28,466 nt of DNA, from assembly GCA_024277285.1 (NCBI GenBank), contig JAJRVM010000103.1:1-28466 (forward strand). Reading direction: 5' to 3'. Origin of the DNA: Planctomycetota bacterium (GTDB lineage: Bacteria; Planctomycetota; Planctomycetia; Pirellulales; Pirellulaceae). Of this stretch, positions 16,138 to 24,720 are shown piece after piece (within the stretch, counting starts at the first letter, position 1; each line of letters begins with the position of its first letter). Made by a program: the position numbers and the translations under genes. The notes beneath the pieces are model-generated. The model did not search any database. It had not been told where the DNA came from and was given only the letters and a program-made list of their open reading frames with translations.

Positions 16138-17091
16138 TCACGATCCCAAGAACAGTTGATCATAGGTTTTCCGTAGATAGTCGCGGCTGGTCTTCAGAAC
16201 GCGATCCATGTCGTCGGGGTCTGGCTCGTGGTGCATGAACGGATTGACGTAGCCCCGATAATCGATCTCGGCCAACGCACGCAGCCAGGGGCCCATGTCG
16301 GTTGGTCCAATGCCTGGCAGTTGTTTCGTTCCGGTGCCGTGCTGCCATGCGTAGAAGAACTTCAGTTGGTCACCCGCCGTGCGAATCGCCTGTTCGGGAG
16401 ATTCCTTGTTCAGTTGGATATGATACGGAGCCAACGCGATTCCCAGATGTTCATGTTGATTCAAGTCGGTGAAAATCTTGATGGAATCAAGCCGGTTCAG
16501 AAGCGACGTGCCCGAGTGGTTCTCGATCGCGATCGTACAGTTGTTCTGTTGGGCCAGATCGAGTTCCGGTTTGAGCGAGTCGATGAAATGTTTTATCTGC
16601 GATTTCAATTCGGCCAGCTTGATCGTCTTGGCCGAGCCTTGTACAGCGCCGCTGCCACGCACGATCACACAGCCACCCAGTTTGCCCAGTAGCGGCGCGA
16701 ACTGCTTGACCTTCACCGAGTAACAGGATGCCGCGAACAGTGCGAGCTTATTCTGCTGTAGCAGCGCGGCGAACCGGCCTGGCCCCATCTTTTGGACGCC
16801 TTCCTCCAAGTGCTCGCACAGCGGTCCAGCCCATTCAAAATGGGCCCAGACGTCGATGCCTTCAAACCCCAGTTTGCCAATACGCTGGCAGGCTTCGATC
16901 AGGGACAAGCTGCGATAGTGGAGTGAGGAAGTAGACAGTTTCATGGTCCATGCAGGCTTTGCCGGTGCCTCGTCGCCCAGGGCTTCTGCAAGTGGCAGTG
17001 TGGCGGCGGTCGCGGCAGTGGCAGTGGCAAGAAATCGTCGACGGTCGATCTTTCGGTTAGGGTCGGTTGGCACTTCGGGTTGGTGCGTCAT
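16138..17091 (-). CDS. Tat-exported sugar phosphate isomerase/epimerase-like TIM-barrel protein
   Basis: With the ATG at 17091 (GGAG site at 17100-17103, 8 bases ahead) the protein has 317 residues. A twin-arginine signal spans about residues 17-39: DRRRFLATATAATAATLPLA. The rest matches the xylose-isomerase-like TIM-barrel family: SLSLIEACQRIGKLGFEGIDVW, then the metal-ligand Glu190 in IAIENHSG, His224 in APYH, and HHEP near 287-290. The usual DxxH ligand pair is APYH here, so the Asp is Ala221. The frame is also open to a GTG at 17130, giving 330 residues, but with no good site. Exported members are common in planctomycetes and usually lie near glycosidases, as here beside a GH127 gene. Substrate unknown. 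Confidence 0.82.
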   Translation of the reverse strand: MTHQPEVPTDPNRKIDRRRFLATATAATAATLPLAEALGDEAPAKPAWTMKLSTSSLHYRSLSLIEACQRIGKLGFEGIDVWAHFEWAGPLCEHLEEGVQKMGPGRFAALLQQNKLALFAASCYSVKVKQFAPLLGKLGGCVIVRGSGAVQGSAKTIKLAELKSQIKHFIDSLKPELDLAQQNNCTIAIENHSGTSLLNRLDSIKIFTDLNQHEHLGIALAPYHIQLNKESPEQAIRTAGDQLKFFYAWQHGTGTKQLPGIGPTDMGPWLRALAEIDYRGYVNPFMHHEPDPDDMDRVLKTSRDYLRKTYDQLFLGS

Positions 17092-17141
17092 AGTAGAGGC
17101 TCCGCGAGGATTCTGGGGGAGGTTTGACACTGTAGTTTAGC

Positions 17142-17497
17142 GTAACTGCTCACGGCCCTGAGTTGTGAGCTTCGTCTATTGTAACCGTTCACGAGAATTC
17201 ACGCTTCACGAAGAAGACGAACCGCAGAATGCCGAAGGAAACAAGCTAATACCAACGTGGATGTGAGCTACAACATGGAAGCTGAGACATTGCGTTGACC
17301 CGTCAACGGCAATTTGTCCCATGACCATCACAACTGGCCGCTCTTCCTTCTGCACTCCTTGTTTGATATTCGATATTCCGAGGTTTTCTTCTCGTGCGCC
17401 ACGTTCGCGTGAACGGCTACCTTAATCTTAATCTGGACTATTGGTGCTCCTCAGCATTCGTTCGCAGTTGACTTGTGCTGCTCCGTGAACAATTACC
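17142..17497. repeat. Cluster of GTGAACGGTTAC-type short repeats
   Basis: Copies are GTAACTGCTCACGG (17142-17155), GTAACCGTTCACG (17181-17193), CGTGAACGGCTACC (17408-17421) and CGTGAACAATTACC (17484-17497). A weaker one is at 17604-17616. The first two are in reverse orientation to the last two. A further copy lies at 3742-3755. They could be protein-binding sites or remnants of a mobile repeat. Confidence 0.5.
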
Positions 17498-17588
17498 GTC
17501 TCTTTTTTGCCCCCGACCGGCCGGCACAACCATGGTGGTTGCCGTGAGGCACTGGATTCGGACATCTTTGGATTCCAAGTCTGACGCG

Positions 17589-17622
17589 TTGACAACGATA
17601 GCGCGTAAACGGCTGCTAAAAT
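17589..17622 (+). promoter_or_regulatory. Possible promoter of the GH127 remnant
   Basis: TTGACA (17589-17594) is followed by TAAAAT (17617-17622), but the spacer of 22 bases is longer than the usual 16-18. It lies about 110 bases before the start codon at 17730. The match is suggestive only. Confidence 0.25.
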
Positions 17623-17729
17623 GGCCCAGTTAATTGGCCCAGTGCAGCAGAACAGGTTATCCTATCGTCTGGCAGCAAGCGTAGGCAACTACTCAACAGA
17701 CATACCTCACGAAAAAATAGGACCTGGCG

Positions 17730-19477
17730 ATGCGATACGATTCACGATGGCTTGGCGATCTGCGCTGCTGGTCAGCTCTTGTCGCGGCGGTGCTCCTGTT
17801 CCCCGTCTGTTGTACTGGAGCCGATTTGACCGACGCTCGTGCGCGTAGCGTCAGTGTGACGGCGCATCCGCCAACGCAATCACGTAATTCACACTATGTC
17901 GGCTACCGAGCTCCTTTGATGAGCACGCCGCTCGTCGAGTTGCCGCTCGGTGCGGTACAGCCGCGTGGGTGGTTACGCAAGCAGTTGCAGCTATAGGCGG
18001 CTGGTTTTCATGGCCACTTGGGTGAAATCAGTCCGTTTCTTCGAAAAGAAGGAAATGCCTGGCTGAGTCCCAATGGAGCGGGTGATCGCGGCTGGGAGGA
18101 AGTTCCGTATTGGCTCAAGGGTTACATTCTGACCGCCTATTTGTTGAACGATCCTGCCATGATCAAGGAGTCGCAAGTTTGGATCGAGGGTGCGCTGAGC
18201 AGCCTGAAAGGCGACGGTTGGTTCGGTCCGCAGCGCGTCCGGAGTACGGTCACGAGCACGAAGGGTAAGTATGACTTGTGGCCGAACATGGTCATGTTGT
18301 TCTGCTTGCAAGCATACTACGAGCAGACGCAGGACCGGCGGGTGATCGAACTGATGACGGAGTATTTTCGTTTCGAGTTGCGGATTCCCGATAAAGAGTT
18401 CTTGCCACCGTTTTGGCAGCAGCAACGTGCGGCGGACAATCTTTACAGTGTCTACTGGCTCTACAACCGTACCGGAGACCGCTGGTTGTTGGATCTGGGC
18501 AAGAAGATCCACCGCAACACGGCGTCATGGACCGATGGCGTGGCGAACTGGCACAACGTGAATATGTCGCAAGCATTTGGTGGTCCGACGACGTTTTACG
18601 TGCAATCCCATGACAAGAAGCATTTGACGGCATCGTACCGAAACTATGACGAGATTCGCAGCAAATTCGGGCAAGTGCCAGGAGGTATGTTTGGCGGAGA
18701 CGAGAACTGCCGCGAAGGTCATGTCGGTCCGCAGCAAGCGATCGAAACCTGTGGCATTGTGGAGATGATGCTGTCGGACGAAGTGCTATTGAACATCACC
18801 GGCGACTTGACGTGGGCCGATCGATGCGAGGATGTCGCGTTCAATTCGCTACCCGCAGCGCTGACTGCCGACTTCCGTGCCTTGCGCTACTTGACGGCGC
18901 CCAATATGGTGTTGTCTGACAGGGCGAGCAAGAGTCCCGAGATTCAGAACGGTGGCCCGATGTTCTTGATGGATCCGACTCGGCACCGCTGCTGCCAACA
19001 CAACTTCGGCCATGGCTGGCCTTATTTCGCCACGCATCTTTGGTCTGCCACGGCCGATAACGGACTGGCGGCTGTGCTTTACAGCGAGTGTGATGTCAGT
19101 GCGAAGGTGGGACCGGGAACGGTGGTCGAAGTATGCCAAGAGACACGCTATCCGTTTGACGAGCAAATCGAGTTTACGATTGATCCTGCCGAACCGGTTT
19201 CCTTTCCGTTGTATTTGCGTGTGCCAGGTTGGTGTCAAAATGCGGCACTGAAAATCAACGGCAAGGCGATTGCCGATTGCCGACATCGTGGCGTCTGCTC
19301 TACCGAAACGAAGCGGGCAAATGGGAACCCATTCGCGGCGTCTCGGATTTTGGCGTGGAGGCGGACCAATTCAATGAGGTGAAGTTTTCGCGTCTGAAGA
19401 CGACAGCACTACGTGTGACGGCACAGCTTCAAGATGACTTTTCTGCCGGGATTCTGGAATGGAAGGTGGACGAGTGA
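17730..19477 (+). pseudogene. Broken GH127-family glycoside hydrolase (beta-L-arabinofuranosidase-like)
   Basis: The first 88 codons encode a signal peptide (ALVAAVLLFPVCCTGA) and the family's start LPLGAVQPRGWLRKQLQL. An in-frame TAG at 17994-17996 interrupts it, and the same frame continues directly as AAGFHGHLGEISPFL, so a CAG-to-TAG change is likely. The body then runs to about 19267 and keeps the Cys/Zn active-site segments of GH127: ETC near 18747 and HRCCQHNFGHGWPY near 18985-19020. After LKINGKAI the original frame ends in unrelated residues at 19382. The last family-like segment, CRLPTSWRLLYRNEAGKW to ILEWKVDE, is in another frame and ends at 19477. Relative to full-length relatives, recalled at about 780-800 residues, some 200 residues are missing at the junction. 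The family removes L-arabinose from plant-type glycans. Restart at the ATG at 18018 would give a protein with no signal peptide. Confidence 0.85.
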
Positions 19478-19606
19478 GTTGGACAAATGAGTGCTTGGCC
19501 CGGCACCGATTAGTTAGACAACGCCACGGTGCGAGTAGCCGCCGGTAACATCGGGCGATCTGGGTGGTTGTAAGGCCTGGCGCCAGGGCAATTGTGATTC
19601 GCGGCA

Positions 19607-22600
19607 CTAGGCGGCTGCGCCGCCACTGGTCGACCCGTCCCACCAGCGTTCGGGCGACTCCCATGTGAACCGTTGTTCGTGCGGTTCGGTGACGACCTCT
19701 TCGACCGGTTCTTCTTCCGCTTCCTCCTCTACCCTTTCAACCGTTCCCAGTTCCGGTTCGTCGTCTTCCAATTCATCCCACTGCTCGTATTCTGCCTCCT
19801 CGAACACTTCCTCTTCCTCTTCTTCTGCTTCTTCTTCTGCTACGTCGTGGTCTTCCAGTAGGTATTCGTAGGCGGGCTGCTCGAGAATGTCTTCTTCGTC
19901 TTCCAGAACGTATTCGCCGTCCTCGTCGGGTTCTTCGTCTTCGAGTTCAAACTCCTCCTCCTCCTCCTCCTCCTCTTCTTCCTCCTCTTCTTCTTCCGCG
20001 ACGATCTCCAGTTCCTCCTCGTCCTCATCAACGACGTATTCGTATTCGACTTCTTCTTCTACGTCGCTTTCGTCTTCGTAATAAGCTTCTACTTCCTCGA
20101 CGATCGGTTCGGGTGCCTCGGCTTGGAAAACGACTTCGTCCAGATTGGCATGGTTTGGCAAATGGCGGACGGTGACTTGCAGGTCGCCGAACAGCTGGAC
20201 GATATGTTCGTGGCAGGTGAACATCAACACTTGATGGCCCTGTTGCGCGAAATCACAAAGCACTCTTGCGGCAGCACTTGCACGTTGGAGGTCGAAATTG
20301 ACCAGCACGTCGTCCAGGACCAGGGGCAGCAGCACACCGCGGCGAGCGAAGTCGGCCACCAGTGCCAGACGCAGACTGAGGAAGACGGCCTCACGCGTGC
20401 CACAGCTCAGCACATCCAATGAAAGCGATTCGCCGGTCGCCATGTCCACGCGCAATGCGGTGTCGGTCAAGGGGGTCCACATGCGAACATATTGGCCATC
20501 GGTCAGTTGCTCGAAGAAACGTGACGCGTCGATCAAGGTCTGCGGTTGTCGATGCGTTTCGTAGATGCCGCGAACGATTTCCAGCAGGTTTGCGGTCACG
20601 GCCAGCACGCGCCATCGTTGTGCGGCATCGCGCAGTTGCTGTTCAACGCAACTCAGTTCGAGCTTGGCGTCCGCGACGCGGCGGTCGTCCAGGAGCGTCT
20701 TGGATTGCTGTTCGATGGCCCCTTGTTGTTGGTGCAGCGCGGCGAGTTCCGTTTGACGTTGTTGGATCTGTTCGGAAACGTGCGCAAGCCGCTGTTGGAG
20801 CTGTTCTTTCGAGTGGTCGATCAGTTCTTGTTCGACCAGTGCGAATTTGAATCGACTGCTCAACGCAAGCTGCATTTGCTGGTCAATCTCCTCCATTTCC
20901 TCTTCCAGGTTGCGACGCTGTTGGGCCAGCGCGGCGATCCGGCGGAGTTCTTCTTCCGAGTCGACGCCAGTACGAACAAGGATAGCGCGTCGATGCGCCT
21001 TTGATTCGCGCAGTTGGGCAATGATGCGTTGGCCATCACGTTGGATCAGGCGATCTTCTTGACGCAGTTTCTTGCGGCGTTCGTACAGCGCCTGCTGTTC
21101 GGAGACGGCGACCGCCAGGTGATTGAGCAGCTGTTGCGGGTCGCTAATGGGGTAGTTCAAATCGACTTGTTCGGCGATGTTGGTGACACGACCCGCCAGT
21201 GTGGCCAGCTCCTGGCTGCGCGATGCGAGTTCCTCGCGTTTCAGTTCGAGCTGCCGTCGGGCCTGCAGCAGTTCCTCATTTCCGTCGGCCAGTTGCCGGA
21301 CGGCTTGAGGTGAGAGCGTTTCGGGAAGATCGGCACGACGCAGCGCGTTACGCCAACGTGCGTGTGCGTCTTTTAGTGCTTCGGTCAGCTGGTCGACACG
21401 CCGTTGGGTGGCCTGGACGCGTTGCCGAGTCGCTTGCAGGTTGGCTTCCAGGGGCAGTAACTGTTCCAGTGTGGAGAGCTCGTTTTCCGTTTGTGTCAAC
21501 CGTTTTGCAGGATCGCTGACGTTACGAGGTAGTTGGACGGCCACTTCGTCCAGCTCGTCCTGGGCCTGTTGGATCTGGTTGGTAAGCAGATCGAGCTGTC
21601 GTTCACATTGTTCCAAATCGTGCACGGCGGAGCGTTCCATCGAGATCTTGGCGAACACGGCAACGCCCCATCCCACCAGGCCCAGAATAGCGACCGGCCA
21701 ACCGAGTGAAGGGACACTCGACCAGACCAGTCCGCCGATGACCAGCATCACGCCAATAACGAAGGGGACACCGAGCCAGGCAAGCGTCTTGAGCGACAGG
21801 ACTTGATCGCCCAACAGTTCGTGATGGTCTTGTTGTACTTTCTTTCTTTGCCGCGTCATTTCCGCCACGCGTTGGTCGAGGTGGCTATGGCGGCGCAGCA
21901 GCGCGACCTCGGAACTGGCGTGGTCGACGGCAGCGCCCAAATCCTCCTTGCCTTGGTCCAACAATGCCGTTTCCAACTCGACGGTCATTTCGTCGTACTG
22001 CAGTCGCGTAGCCTCGAATTCTCCTTGCGCTTGCTTGAGACGTTGTGTTTCATCGCGCACGGCGCGTGCCGGGGCACGCAATGTGGCGAGAGTGCGACGT
22101 GATATCTCGGGCAATTGCGCGGTGACCGCTTCCTCGTTCTTACTGACCAGCGGCGTCGTCGAATGAGCCAGGCGGGCTTCGAGTGCCTGGACTTCACCAC
22201 GCAGCAAGTCGACCTGGGTCTGCAGCGATACGATCCAAGGGGCCAGTTCGGTCATCGCTTCGATACGTGCCGCTTGTGACCAGAGTTTCGGGTTCAATGG
22301 CAGCAATGATGCTTCCTGGCGAATTTCACGGCGACGACGTTTCAGTTGTTCGACTTTGCGCAGCCGCTGTTCGATCGACTGCCCCAGCTGTTCCAATTGT
22401 TCGAGGCTGGCGGCGGGCACTTCGGGGGCCGGGTCCAACAGTTCAAGTTGCCGCTTGAGCGCGGCACGTTTGCCCCACAAGTCGCGTGTCTGAATCGCCA
22501 CATCGACAATCTGGGAGGTCCGGACTAACGTCTCGATGCGCCGCTCCAGCTCGACTGAGTCGTCTGCCAGGCGGAGCCGGTCCGTTTCCAACGCGAGCCA

Positions 22601-23233
22601 GTCGTGTCCGGTTGCGGATAGTTCGTCTACGCGCGATTGCAACTGAGCGCGGCGCGTCTGCAGTTCGACAATTCGGCTGGCCGGATCGTCGGTATCAAGG
22701 AGTTTGCGGCACGCTCCATCGAGCTCTTGCATGACATCGACCAGGGAAACGCGGTCGAGTCCGGTCGTCAGCTTGTAAAGCAGTTCGGCGGCGTCCGTGT
22801 CGTCCAACGTCGCCAGCTCCTGCAGTTCGCGCAGCCCGACCGCAAAGACGTTATTGAACGTCGGTTCGTCAACGCCTGTTAGCAGCTGGTCCAGGAGCGC
22901 TGGCGCCAGCGCGGCACCATCTGCAGCATGAAGAGCCAACTGCTCCTGCGCATCGATGCGTTCGGCATGCGGCAGATGGCGTTGGATATCGAGCCGTTGG
23001 CGGTTGTTTTCCACCTGCATGAGGCCACCGGCCTGGCCACCATGAACGGGTGGTAGGTAACGCGCGCGACGCTCCTCTGAAAAACCATACAAAACGGTCC
23101 GCATGAACTGCATCAGCGTCGTTTTGCCCGCTTCGTTGGCACCGTAAAAAACGGTCACTCGATCCGATAGATCGGCCAGATGCAGTTCTGTCCAAACGCC
23201 GAATCCGTCGACGTGTAAGTCAGTGACTCTCAT
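19607..23233 (-). CDS. YhaN/SbcC-like AAA ATPase with membrane segments and a hyperacidic C-terminal tail
   Basis: This is a 1208-residue SMC/Rad50-type ATPase close to Bacillus YhaN. The N-terminal half-site has Walker A in GANEAGKTTLM (31-41). Long coiled coils cover about 180-470 and 540-930. Between them, about residues 478-530, are two hydrophobic segments (GVPFVIGVMLVIGGLVW and GWPVAILGLVGWGVAVFA), a feature also known in YhaN proteins. The C-terminal half-site has the signature LSCGTREAVFLSLRLAL from residue 942 and Walker B PLVLDDVLVNFD near 970. After LPNHANLDEVV a tail of about 175 residues is dominated by Glu and Asp, with 15 Glu in a row at 19952-19996, and ends in RFTWESPERWWDG. 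An AAGGAT site lies about 6-7 bases before the ATG. The YhaO-like gene is upstream on the same strand, 263 bases away. Probable role: DNA end processing or repair at the membrane, by homology. Confidence 0.88.
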   Translation of the reverse strand: MRVTDLHVDGFGVWTELHLADLSDRVTVFYGANEAGKTTLMQFMRTVLYGFSEERRARYLPPVHGGQAGGLMQVENNRQRLDIQRHLPHAERIDAQEQLALHAADGAALAPALLDQLLTGVDEPTFNNVFAVGLRELQELATLDDTDAAELLYKLTTGLDRVSLVDVMQELDGACRKLLDTDDPASRIVELQTRRAQLQSRVDELSATGHDWLALETDRLRLADDSVELERRIETLVRTSQIVDVAIQTRDLWGKRAALKRQLELLDPAPEVPAASLEQLEQLGQSIEQRLRKVEQLKRRRREIRQEASLLPLNPKLWSQAARIEAMTELAPWIVSLQTQVDLLRGEVQALEARLAHSTTPLVSKNEEAVTAQLPEISRRTLATLRAPARAVRDETQRLKQAQGEFEATRLQYDEMTVELETALLDQGKEDLGAAVDHASSEVALLRRHSHLDQRVAEMTRQRKKVQQDHHELLGDQVLSLKTLAWLGVPFVIGVMLVIGGLVWSSVPSLGWPVAILGLVGWGVAVFAKISMERSAVHDLEQCERQLDLLTNQIQQAQDELDEVAVQLPRNVSDPAKRLTQTENELSTLEQLLPLEANLQATRQRVQATQRRVDQLTEALKDAHARWRNALRRADLPETLSPQAVRQLADGNEELLQARRQLELKREELASRSQELATLAGRVTNIAEQVDLNYPISDPQQLLNHLAVAVSEQQALYERRKKLRQEDRLIQRDGQRIIAQLRESKAHRRAILVRTGVDSEEELRRIAALAQQRRNLEEEMEEIDQQMQLALSSRFKFALVEQELIDHSKEQLQQRLAHVSEQIQQRQTELAALHQQQGAIEQQSKTLLDDRRVADAKLELSCVEQQLRDAAQRWRVLAVTANLLEIVRGIYETHRQPQTLIDASRFFEQLTDGQYVRMWTPLTDTALRVDMATGESLSLDVLSCGTREAVFLSLRLALVADFARRGVLLPLVLDDVLVNFDLQRASAAARVLCDFAQQGHQVLMFTCHEHIVQLFGDLQVTVRHLPNHANLDEVVFQAEAPEPIVEEVEAYYEDESDVEEEVEYEYVVDEDEEELEIVAEEEEEEEEEEEEEEEFELEDEEPDEDGEYVLEDEEDILEQPAYEYLLEDHDVAEEEAEEEEEEVFEEAEYEQWDELEDDEPELGTVERVEEEAEEEPVEEVVTEPHEQRFTWESPERWWDGSTSGGAAA
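19952..19996 (-). repeat. Trinucleotide (GAG/GAA) run encoding 15 glutamates
   Basis: On the plus strand this is a CTC/CTT tract inside the YhaN-like gene, beginning with eight CTC triplets. Such a tract is prone to slippage in units of three, so tail length may vary between strains without loss of frame. Opposite-strand frames rich in Ser through this part are artefacts of the tract. Confidence 0.85.
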
Positions 23234-23496
23234 TGGACATCCTTTTTCCCGAGAGCTTGTTTCAGTTGGGGCGACGGTTGGGGACCGTCAAGAACCGCCT
23301 GCGCTGGGTCGCAACAGGTAGTCACACTAATAGTACTGTGATGGGAACGCATAACTTGCCTAAGAACGTGTCTTGAAATGGGTTCCCAACGCACAATCGG
23401 TTCGTTTTCTTATTCTTATCTCTATTGAGGAGCAGCCCCCAGGCGATCTTCGGCTCCGAGCCGCTCCTCCGCGAATTCTAAAACACGTTCCAAGGA

Positions 23497-24720
23497 TCAG
23501 ATTGCTTTCTCGCCACGCAACAATGCGGATCCTAGCGCGGCCGCGTCGCGCAACACCTGATCACGTGTCGTGGTGTCGGATAAATCAGCCAGCCACTGCA
23601 AGTCTTCAGGCAGCTGAGCGGGAATACAAGGTGATTCCAGGGTCGCCAGCTGCTGGTCCTCTTGCATCGCACGTACCGAACGCAAATAGTCTCCTAGCAG
23701 CGTGTCCTCTTCATAGGCCGATGCGGGGATCTGTTGGTGTGCATCCACGTCGACAGAAACCGGCCAACACGGCTCCGAATGATAGCCAAACTGCTTCTTC
23801 AACCAGGTGCTCGAATTCTCGGCCATGTCGCGGACCGTGTCGGCGTCGACGGAACCATCGGCCGCCGTCAATGTCCAACGCACCATCAGCGGGATTGCGG
23901 GTGTCTGGGAACGTAATTCGCCAACACGTTGCGACAGGATGTCTTGCAGGTCAGTCCAGCTGGCAGCTGCCGACACCATGACCCGCTCGTGCTGCCAACG
24001 TACGACATCGCATGGCACGAAACGGATGCGTGTTTCGCGCGGACGTCGTACTTCGACTAAGGTGCAACCGTGCGGCCCGATGTTCTGTGACGCTCGCCCT
24101 TGGGGCGTGCCGCTGTAATGCGCTACGGTCGGTTGAGCAAACAATGTCTTGCGGTCGGCGAATTGTCCGCCCAAGGCCCAATAATCGATGTTCCGCTTCG
24201 CCAACGCATGGCTGTCGGCACGCCCATTGGCGATCGCGATCGAGTATTGACCACTTGCCGGCGCGGCAAATTCCATGGCCTGAAGGTCGCCTCTACCGCC
24301 GCAACCTAGAATCTTGACAACGAAACCCGCATCGCCTTCAAACGTCCGTGTATCGATACCCGAACTGGGGAAGCAGTGAACGTTCTTGGCAAGCGGAATC
24401 ACGGTCGGCCAAAGGCGATCGGGGTCCTGGTGTTGACCAGCCCAATAAATGGCGATCCCATGCGTTTCGAGACGTTGGAATTGAGTGTGTAGGAAGGACA
24501 GCCCACGCGCCGTCGGGTGGTTCAGATCCAGTAGATCGCCCGCCAGGCAGATGAACGACACCTTCTCGGAAATCGCCGCGTCAAACACACGCTCCGCAGC
24601 GCGGTACGGTCCGTCGATCAACACGTCGCGCAGATGGTCGGGGATCTCGGTCAGCCCATGAAGCGGCTGGTCGAGTTGAAAGTCGGACGCGTGTAAGAAA
24701 CGCAGTGACAGCTCCGACAT
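23497..24720 (-). CDS. YhaO/SbcD-like metallophosphoesterase homologue with degenerate active site
   Basis: This 407-residue protein has the layout of the Mre11/SbcD/YhaO nuclease family and sits just upstream of its expected partner ATPase. The fold is clear: FLHASDFQLDQPL at 8-20, LAGDLLDLNHP at 59-69, YWAGQHQDP at 92-100, IDYWALGG at 178-185, and HYSGTPQGR at 201-209. The metal-binding motifs are altered, however: DxH is D13-x-Gln15, GNHD is GQHQ (95-98), the motif IV histidine appears to be Asn165, and GHxH is GGQF (184-187). Asp13, Asp62 and His97 remain. Nuclease activity is therefore doubtful, and a structural or DNA-binding partner role is possible. A near-perfect AAGGAGGT site (24725-24732) lies 4 bases before the ATG, so expression should be strong. 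Confidence 0.82.
   Translation of the reverse strand: MSELSLRFLHASDFQLDQPLHGLTEIPDHLRDVLIDGPYRAAERVFDAAISEKVSFICLAGDLLDLNHPTARGLSFLHTQFQRLETHGIAIYWAGQHQDPDRLWPTVIPLAKNVHCFPSSGIDTRTFEGDAGFVVKILGCGGRGDLQAMEFAAPASGQYSIAIANGRADSHALAKRNIDYWALGGQFADRKTLFAQPTVAHYSGTPQGRASQNIGPHGCTLVEVRRPRETRIRFVPCDVVRWQHERVMVSAAASWTDLQDILSQRVGELRSQTPAIPLMVRWTLTAADGSVDADTVRDMAENSSTWLKKQFGYHSEPCWPVSVDVDAHQQIPASAYEEDTLLGDYLRSVRAMQEDQQLATLESPCIPAQLPEDLQWLADLSDTTTRDQVLRDAAALGSALLRGEKAI

Larger units (their letters stand above)
17092..17729. other. Divergent spacer with repeated GTGAACGGTTAC motifs, no gene
   Basis: This spacer of about 640 bases separates the Tat protein from the divergent GH127 remnant. It holds four to five copies of one short motif in both orientations. 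Its right end has a perfect TTGACA box at 17589-17594. A short frame at 17621-17848 overlaps the GH127 start out of frame and is not credible. Confidence 0.55.

Noticed and set aside
19665..20081. Serine-rich plus-strand frames opposite the acidic tail
   Set aside because: They are the complement of GAG/GAA codons and simply reflect the trinucleotide composition of the real gene.
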